Part shown: positions 22,870 to 31,240 of the stretch, in pieces
Position numbering within the stretch: position 1 is the stretch's first letter
Layout of the letters: the number at the start of each line of letters is the position of its first letter
From: Puffinus mauretanicus
Taxonomy: Eukaryota; Chordata; Aves; Procellariiformes; Procellariidae
Direction: 5' to 3'
Assembly (NCBI GenBank): GCA_023333565.1
Contig: JAJKFH010000227.1
Location: 2,604,001-2,668,000, forward strand
DNA: 64,000 bases
The notes under the pieces: model-generated
Databases searched by the model: none
Told to the model about the DNA's origin: nothing
Seen by the model: only the letters and a program-made list of their open reading frames with translations
Program-made: the position numbers and the translations under genes

Positions 22870-23110
22870 GAGGAGAATAATTTGTTCACAATATAGAGCA
22901 GGGTAAAATAGGCTGGTTGTCTGCGCGGGGATGTAGCATAATGTATAGAAGTGCAAGCATCAATAAGTCTATTTATTAGCGGAGCCTTTTGCTGAGCAGG
23001 GCTGTGAATAAACTATACAGCTCGTACAAAAATGTAAATGTTAGTGATCCCTTAGAGACATAATTACAGGAAAAAATAAGGACAGCTTTTCAGCGTTTGG
23101 GAAGCCGGCC
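22870..23110. promoter_or_regulatory. Strong AT-rich candidate conserved non-coding element
   Basis: About 240 bases that are AT-rich and nearly free of CpG, abruptly bounded by GC-rich DNA on both sides. Words include GAATAATTTGTTCAC, AAGTCTATTTATTAGC, GAATAAACTATACAG (two forkhead/HOX-like cores) and GACATAATTACAGG (homeodomain TAATTA). No frame of length crosses it. This is the profile expected of a deeply conserved enhancer, but conservation was not tested. Confidence 0.4.
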
Positions 23111-24339
23111 TCCTTCGGCCCCTTTCTAACTGCTGATGCACGTATTATTTTCCCCCCGTGGGGTGTCTGCATCCAGCGTGGCGCGTCCCCCCTCTCGCAG
23201 CTCCTCCATCGTCCTCCCTGCCCACTAATTAAAGGAAAGTTGTGTCTCCACGTCCCACGAAACGTCTTCGCCGCCTGCTTTGGTGTGCAGAGCTCTTGAA
23301 TTCCTCAAGCCTGTGTGCCACTGGCTCCTCTGGACCACAGTGAAAGGTTTCATTCATCCCTCCTCTGCTGCCTTCTAGAGTTACCACACCCTGGGCCTCT
23401 GCTCCGCAGCTCCTCGCTGTTTTCCTTTCATTAGCAGGATTCCCAGATCGAATGGCTGCGACGGGCTGGGAGAGATGCTACAACCCCATTAGCATAAGGG
23501 CTCTGCAAATACCTGCCCCGCGCGCTCCTGCCCTTTGCCGCGGGGGCTGCAGAGCAAGAAAGCCAAAATCTTTGGGGCTTGGGGTTTTTTTTTCTTCCTA
23601 AAGTGCTACTATAAAAGCACCTCTAAGTGCTGCCCCAACTGCCCCGTGCCTCAGTTTCCCTGAGCAGACCCAGTTTCCACCCACCGCAGTGATGAGTTTG
23701 CAGCACTTTCTGCAAGCTGGCAGAGGAGCTGCAGGCAGGACAGGCACTGCCCACCCTGGGGACCCCTCAGAAGATGCTTTGGGATCTTCTGGTGCTTATT
23801 TGGCTGTACCCAAGCCACGGCAGCGCTCCGAGGCTGCACGTCAGGACTGCAGCGTAGTGTACGTGCGTGTCTTAAGTACCGTAGCTGAAGCCATACGGGC
23901 TTGGCTGTCCTCGCGCTAGCCTTGCCCTCCGTGCCCGTGGGAGCGTGCGATGAGCAGGGGATGTTGACCCCGGGCTTAGCAGCCAGTTCAAATCGATTAT
24001 CAAAGGGAGGTGGGCAGAGGCAGCCCGTCGCAGACGTGGGATGGGCGGGAGCGGGTCTCCCCAGGCAGAAAGCGGTTTCGGTTGATGTCAGCTTTTCTTT
24101 TGGGAGCCAAGCTACTCAGCAAGCCTTCACCGGAGCAAGATTAGAGGAGAGCGAGAAAATGAGTTTCTAGGAAATCCGTGCTGGGACGCGGAGGGTCACA
24201 GAAGGGTTACGGTGAGGGAATTTGCTTTGGGAAGGAAGAGCAAGGCACCGCGGAGCAGCCGTGGCTTCCGCCGTCCCCTCTGCCACCCTCCAGATGAGAT
24301 CAGCGCTGGCCCGGCTCTCTTACTGAGTGCCGCTTTTAT
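23111..24339. other. No gene recognised
   Basis: GC-moderate unique DNA. A MIR-like word GTGCCTCAGTTTCCC occurs at 23,646-23,660. The stretch 23,430-23,510, with two ATTAGCA words, is enhancer-like but short. No coding evidence. Confidence 0.6.
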
Positions 24340-24600
24340 GGATGAGCTGGTGAAGCAAATTAACTTGCAATGGGTTTTTCAACGGAAAAGGGACGGGCTT
24401 TTCAACAGAAATTGATAGCAAAATGTAAACTTCGCATTGACCATCTATCGTCCGCAGCGATGTTGAACCTTATTTGGTTTTTGGCCCTTTGCAATTATTC
24501 TGTTAGTAGCGGGGACTCACCTGGGGTGAATTTAAGTTTCGCGATCACTGATTTATATCTTCAGTTGCCATTCTTGGAGGCCTCACAAGTAGCTCAGAGT
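24340..24600. promoter_or_regulatory. AT-rich candidate element with a 21-base direct repeat
   Basis: AT-rich block beginning with a two-copy direct repeat: GGGTTTTTCAACGGAAAA (from 24,371) and GGGCTTTTCAACAGAAA (from about 24,394). Beyond this it has TTTGGTTTTTGGCCCTTTGC and GCAATTATTCTGTTAG. A plus frame (24,370-24,783, 137 codons) crosses it but is unrecognised. Confidence 0.27.
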
Positions 24601-25659
24601 CCTGGGCGATTCATCATGTTTGATCAAAGCCCTTTGAGGCCAGCCAGGCTCTTCGGAGGTGCCGTCCCGGAGTCTCATGGTGCTGCTGCCTTTGGATCAC
24701 TTTCCCTTCATCTAATGGTGGTGGTTGTCTTCTCTCTGTGGAAGGGTGCAAATATGAAGGGTTGTGGGGGGGACCCCAGGTGATGAGCACGCAGGTAGAA
24801 AAGGGGGTTGGAGAAGTGCCGTCTCTTCGGTGAGCGATCCCGTTTGGTGCCCAGGACCCCATAGATGTTCTCCATGGCTTGTCTTGGCTCCTGCAAACCC
24901 AGATGTGGTGGGAATGGTGTTGGCTCCTTCTGTCCCACAGACAGTGTGTCCCCACAAATACGCTTTTAACAACAACGGTAACTGCTGTGGGCTGGGGCTT
25001 TGAAATCTGCCTTGCAAACCCCATTGGACTTGAAATCAAAAGCATTCGTGGCTACTCAAGCTCCTCTTCCCGTTGAGCAGCCCGTGCGCTTCGCTGCTAC
25101 CTGGCTGGGTTGCCCAGTCTGGAGTCACCGTTAAAAATGTCCTGTGAGTCCTCGCGGCCAGGTCTGCAGCGTGGTTTTGTGTTGGCACTCCCGATGGTGT
25201 TGGTGTAGGGACAATATCCCTTACCTTGGTCTCTGTAGACACTTGGATTGTGGTTTTGAGGAGCCTGAAATAAAGAACAAGCAGACGGCAAAGATGAGCG
25301 ATGCTGCCTGCAAAGTTCCCGGCCATGAATCAGCTTCTGGCTTGTCTCTGAGGTTGGGTCCTCAGCACCTTCTTGGGACCATCCCATGCAAGTGCTTGGC
25401 CAGCCCGCACGCTCCAAAGCTGTGCAGATCGGAGCTGTGGATTCCGATCAGGATCAGACATCCTTGATGCCTGCTACAGTCAGGCCAAAGTCTGTTTTCA
25501 CCCCGTCGCTCGTGCAAACACGGGGTACGTGCCCGCAAGGAGGCTGGCATGGTGAGGAACGTCCTGATGGAGCGGAGGAGCTACAAAGCCGGATCGTGAC
25601 CCGGTGCGTTGCAGCAAGTCACAGCAGATGATGAAAATGCTAAAAGGGAGCGAAGCAGG
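24601..25659. other. No gene recognised
   Basis: Unique DNA of moderate GC. Frames of 60-143 codons overlap on both strands. A minus-strand donor-like word (AG|GTAAGG, about 25,225) is present without a partner acceptor. Confidence 0.6.
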
Positions 25660-26300
25660 GGAAAAACCTTCTATATGAACTACCACTGCAGTATATTAAT
25701 AGTATATAACTAATATATACTTATAATCTCATACCATTAAAAATAAGCATGCGGCCAGCTCTACTTGGTTGAAAACATCATTTTCTTGTGTATAAGATGG
25801 GAATGGTTTCGAGCCCACGTGGTTTCTAGGAAATTTGGATGTGAGTTAGGTATCACAGAAGAACTCCAGTGTGAGGAGGAACAGGGCACTCCGATCCTGG
25901 TATTTAATGCATCAAATGCTGATGGGGTCATCACCACCTGGGGGAAAAACCACTATTCCTGGGTCTGAAAGGGAATTCTGAGGCCTCCAAATGATGGGCT
26001 GGGCTTTTTTTTAACACAGTCGTATATGTATTTTAAGCAATGTTTATTAGCAAAGTGTTTCATGCAGAAAGATGCACCTGGGTTTGATTTCTGTACATGA
26101 GAAACGTCTTGGCCAAGGCAAAAAGCAGAGAACTGGGGAAGGGGGGGAACAAAACGAGATTTTTCTTTTATTGTGCATAATGAGATGTTTGCTCTGTGAC
26201 AATTATATAAGCGGTTTCATGTTAGTGGGTTCAAAACAAATCTATGAATACAGCGTGTATTTTCAAATTCATTGTTTTGCCCTGTGAATGAGTCTTCTAA
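25660..26300. other. AT-rich block, function unknown
   Basis: The AT-richest part is 25,670-25,750, with repeated TATATTA/TATAT words. A second AT-rich part lies at 26,000-26,290, including GTTTATTAGCAAAGTG and GACAATTATATAAGCGG. The middle part is ordinary. It may be regulatory or simply low-complexity AT DNA; no gene is visible. Confidence 0.4.
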
Positions 26301-27059
26301 AAAAGTCCCTGACTGGGAGCCAGAGCCAGCTCGCTGTTAGACCGGGGTCGGTCCGTAGTGGCTCCCTTGGCTTCGGGGAAGTTCCTCTGGACTTACCTCA
26401 TTAGCTAAAACGAGCCTTTTTCCTCCTTCATCCCTCCTCCTGGATGTGCGTGCTCTGTTGGGGACCGCGTGGAGTGTTTCGTGGTGGTATTTGCCGAATG
26501 GATGCTGAAGACTGCTGCGCTGGTATCCTTCTTGCTGGAATACAGCGTGCTGTGGATGCATGGAAGTGACCTGCTATTCAGAGGATGGTTTGAGGTGTTT
26601 TCCCCAAGGAAAGATCTGCTGGAAAAAGCCACGCATATGCTTACCTTCAAAAAGCAAAAGCCGAGCCCGTGCCAAAGCCTTAGCAGCGCTGGGAGGGCGA
26701 TGGGGGAGCTGGGATGCCGCGTGCTGGCAGCACCATCAGCCTGGACCAGTTCACCCAGACAGAGCTGGGTTCAGGCTCGGTGGGGCGGGCTGGAGGCAAG
26801 CTGGGCAAAAGCAGCATTTTTCAGCCCCTTGGTTCTGGTTTTCATCAAAATAGGCCTTTGCTGAAATTGCACAGGCCTTTGGAGAGCTTTTGATCCAGAC
26901 TGGTGTGTATTATTATATACCATGTTTCCATAGGGTGTTGGACGTCATGAGAGCAAAACCATGGATGGGAGGTTGTCCATGCCGCGCGGCGCAGGGCACA
27001 GCCGTAACCCCAAGAAATGTTTGTTCGCTTCTGGGGCTGAAAGAAAAAAAAAAAAAAAC
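26301..27059. other. No gene recognised
   Basis: Unique DNA. Two minus-strand donor-like words occur (TAATGAG|GTAAGT near 26,395 and TTGAAG|GTAAGC near 26,645), but no matching acceptors or recognisable frames. An A run of 17 lies near 27,042-27,058. Confidence 0.55.
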
Positions 27060-27500
27060 ACACGAAAGAAAAAGATGTTAAATATGAGTAATTCAAAACC
27101 GCGCGAGCTTTATTGCAAACAATGTCAAGAGTTGGTGTAGCCCCGCTATTGCAGTCCGCGAAAGCCAGATTGACTTTTCAAAGGCAGTTTGCAGTCGTTG
27201 CTGTAAAGAAGCATGTGCTCTTCCAGGGGCTGCTCCGTTCGGAGCTGCTTGGATGGCATCCAGTCCAGGGGTTTTATTGCAATTCCACTTGATTGCCGAG
27301 ATTAGATGACAACTCATTCTCTACGCTTACGGAGCTCCAGGAATAATCGTCGCAACGTGAAAAATGTCAATCGGTCTCTTGCTATGAAAGTCGTATCGAC
27401 CTCAGAGCGGGGTTTCAGATCTGACACCCGCTGCTGTCAGAGGAGAGCAAAGCAGATAATCCTCTCGGCCTTTTATCCTTACAAATTGGGAGAACGCTGC
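27060..27500. promoter_or_regulatory. Candidate regulatory block
   Basis: AT-moderate block with scattered TTATTGCAA words (27,109-27,120 and 27,269-27,282, C/EBP-like) and AAATGTCAATC. It is CpG-poorer than its flanks in parts, but 27,330-27,420 keeps several CpGs. Weak candidate. Confidence 0.22.
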
Positions 27501-27619
27501 TTTTTTTTTTTTTTAACACGAGACATGAGCAGACCTGATCACAGATTGGGGGAAAAAGAGGCCAAATTCTCCTTCCACCGGCGGTGCCGCAGGCAGGAGC
27601 AGCCCAGCAGTTTGCCAGG

Positions 27620-27715
27620 GCAGGGCCTGATCCTGCTCTGCTGCAAATGAGCCCCAGCTGCCTCGAAGGCAGCGAGGTGGCTCTGGATTTACTCCGGTGT
27701 AACTGGGAGCAGGCT
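27620..27715. repeat. Ancient CR1/L3-like interspersed repeat relic
   Basis: GGGCCTGATCCTGCTC near 27,623 and GGATTTACTCCGGTGTAACT near 27,685, the latter followed by GGGAGCAG, match word pairs common in old amniote CR1/L3-derived repeats, where the usual text is GATTTACACCAGTGTAACTG then AGAGCAGAATCTGGCCC. The match is short and diverged; identification is from memory of the family. Confidence 0.45.
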
Positions 27716-27839
27716 GCTGGTGAGGAGGATGTGTGCCTTTGATATTGTAACCTAAAACTGGCAGCTTTCCCTGCTCTGGCAGGAGTTTAGAAACATTGCC
27801 ATATGAGCTGGTTTTCCAGAGAGGCCTGAAAATGCAATC

Positions 27840-28064
27840 CATTATCTGATATTTTGTAGCAGCTTTTTTAATTAAGGCTTTGGCTAAAGGGCTGATTAAA
27901 GAGGTGTGTGGGTTTTTTGTCCTTAGGGACTTGGCACATCCCCGCGTCTGTCACCCTTCTGCAACTACCAGACTCACTTTTCCTCCCGTGTCATATTCGG
28001 AGCGAAGGGTGGTTTTTTTCCCCTCTTTCTATCTTTTTTTTTTTTTTTCTCTCCCCCCTACCAG
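27840..28064. other. AT-rich patch followed by a long polypyrimidine tract
   Basis: AT-rich text at 27,840-27,900 (TTTTTTAATTAAGGCTTTGG) is followed, after ordinary DNA, by a very strong polypyrimidine tract at 28,006-28,062 ending CCCTACCAG at 28,064. This would be a strong splice acceptor on the plus strand; no donor fits well immediately downstream except the one at 28,333. Confidence 0.4.
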
Positions 28065-28219
28065 AGGTGCAGATAAATCATTATAGTCTCCGCTCAGCTT
28101 GTCTCCTTCTCCCGTAGCCCAACTTCTGCGTGCTACTGGCTGGTGCGGCGCGGAGGGGGCGTGAGCAGCGCAGCTCCGTGCCTGTGGTCAGTAATGAAGA
28201 CTTCTCTTTTTATACACAG

Positions 28220-28332
28220 ATTACGGAGGAACTGCACGGGGCCAGACGGCAGCTCTTAATTTCCCGACTTTTTAATTTTTCAGTCCTCGCCGAGGAGAAT
28301 GCAGCCTTCCCCTCCGGCCGACTTATAATGAG
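28220..28332 (+). other. Candidate 113-base exon (unassigned)
   Basis: A pyrimidine-rich tract with TATACACAG ends at 28,219 (acceptor-like) and ATGAG|GTGAGT starts at 28,333 (donor matching the vertebrate consensus at every position). Between them one of three plus-strand frames is open throughout (entered at ATT ACG GAG); the other two contain stops. The peptide of about 37 residues has no recognisable domain. A larger exon starting at the strong acceptor at 28,064 is possible but would contain stops, so could only be 5' untranslated. Proximity to the CpG-rich block at 28,720 keeps alive a non-coding first-exon or alternative-exon reading. Chance occurrence is the main alternative. Confidence 0.25.
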
Positions 28333-28719
28333 GTGAGTAAACACCCTTTTGTCATTTAAGGCGCGCTCCCTGATGTCATGTAAATATTATTTTTGTTTGG
28401 TGGAAGGACAGGGGGGAAAGGAGAATGTGCTGTTTGCCACATGTCAGTGTTGGGGGTTTAATACCTCCGCTCCAGTGATTTCCTAGGGTTTGTTCGCCGC
28501 GGTAACCCGCCTTGCTGAAGGCTCCTGCGTTTTTGCCCTGCAAAGTCCCTTTAACACAACTTTTCCCCCCCCTTCCCCGTTCTTGCTCATTCAATGACTC
28601 AACGAGGTTTCTCAGAGTTAAAAAATGATGCTCCTTTGCTGCAAAGTATTTGGGCTATTTGTGTCATCCCGGAACTTTAAAAGAAAAATCATTGCAATTC
28701 CCTTTCCCCCCCCGCAAGG

Positions 28720-29350
28720 CTAAAGCAGCCCCCGGTTTGCAGCTGGCGATGCCCCCCGGGATGGGGGCAGCTCCCGGTAACCCCCCCGCCGGAGACCCGG
28801 GCTCCGCTTTCCTCCTGTCATCGGCCGCGATGATCCCACCTCTCCCGGGAAAGTGTCGCCTCTGCCCCGGCGGAGTGACCCCCCGGGAGATAAAGAGTTA
28901 ATCCAGCTCCCCCCCCCACACACCGCCCCGACTTCAGCTGCAAAAAATATGAAGTGAGGATAGATCTGCTCATCTGCTGAGCAGAGAAGTTGCCTTTGAT
29001 GTCGGTCCTTCCTTTCCTCCTTCTCCTCCTTTTTCTTTTTCTCCCCCCCCCCCCTTAACCCTTCTGCCGGTGCTCGCTGCGTCCCGCGTGGATTTACGGA
29101 GCCCCCCCCCGCCCGGGAGTATGGTGTGCGTGGCGGAGGGTCGCGGACACGCGGGGCCACCGTGGGGCTGCTGGCATCTCCCCACCCGTTTGCTCCCCAC
29201 CCCGGGATGTGCATCCCCCCGGGGGCGGGGGGGGACCTCGGCGGGGAGCGGTGGCCGGAGGAGCGGGGTCGCGAACGAGCTGTCACCTGGGGTGGCCCGA
29301 GCCCGCCGCCCCGGCCCCGCACGGCGATGCGGGGGGCTGAGCCCGGTCGT
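28720..29350. promoter_or_regulatory. CpG-rich block, candidate CpG island
   Basis: Very GC-rich with frequent CpG by eye (for example CGGCCGCGATG near 28,821 and dense CG words at 29,080-29,345), C runs at 28,907-28,917 and 29,041-29,054, and a G-rich part near 29,219-29,231. An A-rich break at 28,935-28,980 separates two halves. Such blocks in birds are often promoters. No transcript, TATA box at a fixed distance or recognisable first coding exon could be shown. Confidence 0.4.
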
Positions 29351-29370
29351 GTGGCTCTTCCTTTTTTTTT

Positions 29371-29391
29371 GGGGAGGGGGGTGGGGTGGGG
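29371..29391 (+). other. G-quadruplex motif
   Basis: Four G runs of four or more separated by single bases (GGGG A GGGGGG T GGGG T GGGG) directly downstream of the CpG-rich block and a T run. This fits the canonical quadruplex pattern with very short loops, the most stable class. Confidence 0.85.
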
Positions 29392-29945
29392 TGTTAACCC
29401 CTTTTCTTCGCCGCCGAAGAAAAGCGCTGCTGCCGCTTTAAGGCAGAAGTCCCTTTAAGTGACTTTCCATTTGCTGCTTTGGAGAGCTGAGAATTTGGTT
29501 TCCCAGATTTCCTTTGAATTGTGTGCAGTAGTCAGAGGGAGTTAAAAAAGAAAAGAAAAGAAAACAAAACAAAAAAACCCCATAAACTACTGTACACTCG
29601 GGACACCTTCAGCAGCAGCAAGACAAGGGAAAAAGGGAAAAACCTGAGGTTTAGGGAAAAACCTGAGATTTAGGGAAAAAAAGTCATCTGCTACCGTTTG
29701 CCTTCGCCGTCCTGATGCCGTTTCCTTCTCCCTGTGTGGGGGGCAGTGGCGGGTGGGGAAGCCTCCCCGCGGGACACGGGGGGGCCGGGAGGGTGCTGCA
29801 CCCCGGGGGTAGCAGGGTGTCACCCACCCGCGCCGGGTACCGAGGGGGTTAACAGCCCTCGCCAGCTGGGGAGCATCATAAATTGCAGCCGTGCCCCACC
29901 AAATTAATTTGCACTTTCTTTTCCTCATGTTTGCTCTGGGAAGAA

Positions 29946-29946
<1 letters not shown>
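29392..29946. other. No gene recognised; contains a short direct repeat
   Basis: A CpG-poor patch at 29,440-29,540 could be regulatory. A/C-rich simple text lies at 29,546-29,585. A two-and-a-half-copy direct repeat of GGGAAAAACCTGAGGTTTA (second copy GAGATTTA) spans about 29,635-29,680. No coding evidence. Confidence 0.55.

Positions 29947-29992
<46 letters not shown>
29947..29992. repeat. Poly(A)38 followed by poly(G)8
   Basis: An uninterrupted run of 38 A (29,947-29,984) is followed directly by 8 G and then 7 A. CR1 elements do not end in poly(A), so such a run is unusual for bird DNA. It may be simple expansion, a retroposed transcript tail or an assembly artefact. I see no recognisable retrocopy upstream and no clear target-site duplication. 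Confidence 0.9.
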
Positions 29993-30979
29993 AAAAAAAG
30001 CCCCTAAAAAAATAAGCAGCCTGGAAGGGGGCTGGGGGAAGGCTCTGTTTCCTCAATTAGCCGGGACTTGCCTTCTCTTGACGAACGGAAGGCAGCGCGT
30101 TTTAGCCTCTGGATTTGTGGAGCTTTCTCAAAGTGCCAAGTCTGGTTATACGGGGACTTTGGAGGGTTAGGTGGAGGAATCTGAGTCGCGCTCTGCTCCG
30201 TTAACTCCTTCGGGGCTGAGCGGCTTTGGGATCCTGGGCCTGGCAGCGCAAAATGATCCAGCAACCCCGTAAGGAGGGTGGGTTTTGGCACCCGAGCGCT
30301 TGGGAGAGGTGGTTCCCCCAGCTGGGACCCCACCGGGCTGGGGGTTCCCTGCGCAAGGTGCGCTGACGGAGAGATGCCGTGGGGACAGACGGACCTGGGG
30401 ATGAGTTGAGCATATTTGTCATCGTTGTTAGTGGGCGGGATTGGGGTCAAAGAGCAACTTTGGGGGTGGTGTAGAAGGTCGGGATGTATCAGCCGGTCCT
30501 CGGAGGAGAGGAGGGGCTGCGGTTAGCTTGCGGCGAGGTGCCGGCGTCGCGGCACATCACACCTGTGCTGTACTGTACCCTACCGCATTGCCCTTGCGGT
30601 CAGCAAACGTTGTACAAGCAGTGATGGCAGGAATTGCTTCTGGAACCACAAAAATACAGTCGTATTTTGGGATGCACACCACCACCAGCCAACAGCTTTG
30701 GAGAGAGACATCCCAGTCAGGCGGGTGCAGGAAAAATGCTCCCTGGCAGAATAGAGTTACCTGTGTTGTAAGTCGGCCAGGGTACGTGGGGAAATACCGT
30801 CACCTCTGTGGGGAAAAAAATCTCCTGGGCATTTAAAATTCACATCCCGGTCTGTCTCGTCCTTGGAAAGGAGGCCTTGGCCATGCATGGATGTGGGATG
30901 TCTTCATGTGGTTCCTGCTGACCTGCCGTGCCTTTGCCCGGAGACCCGCTGTCCCCGGGATGTCGGCCCCCGTCACACC
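29993..30979. other. No gene recognised
   Basis: Unique DNA of moderate to high GC. Frames reach 148 codons on the minus strand without recognisable features. Confidence 0.6.
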
Positions 30980-31027
30980 CCGCGCCGGCGCGGCTGGAGC
31001 CGGCACCCCGTAAAGCCGCTTTACGGG
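30980..31027. repeat. Two perfect palindromes 13 bases apart
   Basis: CCGCGCCGGCGCGG (30,980-30,993) is a perfect 14-base palindrome. At 31,007-31,027, CCCGTAAAGC and GCTTTACGGG form perfect 10-base arms around a single C. Both could form short hairpins. The second resembles a compact stem or a dimeric protein-binding site; neither is a known repeat to me. Confidence 0.85.
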
Positions 31028-31097
31028 CGAGCGCAGCACAGGAGGGGCTCTCACCCGCCTGCGCCTGGCAGGGAAGCCTGCCCACCTCACAGCCACA

Positions 31098-31240
31098 CTA
31101 AGGCTCCTTTACCCCTCATTGAAAGCATAAAGGGGCCTTAAAAAGGAAGCAAAAGTAACTTAAATTTAATTTACACTCACTTAGAGACCTCTTTACGTGG
31201 CTAGAGGAGCATAAAGGGGCCTTAATGTAGCTGGGAATCA
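31098..31240. repeat. Ancient interspersed repeat relic built of two hairpin-like units
   Basis: The 17-base word AGCATAAAGGGGCCTTA occurs exactly twice, at 31,124-31,140 and 31,208-31,224. Each copy is preceded by an inverted, diverged partner: TAAGGCTCCTTTAC (31,099-31,112) and AGACCTCTTTACG (about 31,184-31,196). The result is two units of inverted arms about 84 bases apart. The text after the second unit (TTAATGTAGCTGGGAATCAA) resembles old amniote CR1-type repeats that end ...GGGGCCTTAGTGTA...GAATCAGGCCC. Family assignment is from memory and uncertain; the repeat structure is visible directly. Confidence 0.55.

Noticed and set aside
26395..26650. Minus-strand donor-like words (GAG|GTAAGT, AAG|GTAAGC)
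   Set aside because: Isolated donor matches are expected by chance at this frequency; no acceptor or open exon accompanies them.
29635..29680. Telomere-like TTTAGGG words
   Set aside because: TTTAGGG occurs only twice, inside an 18-19-base direct repeat, not as tandem hexamers.
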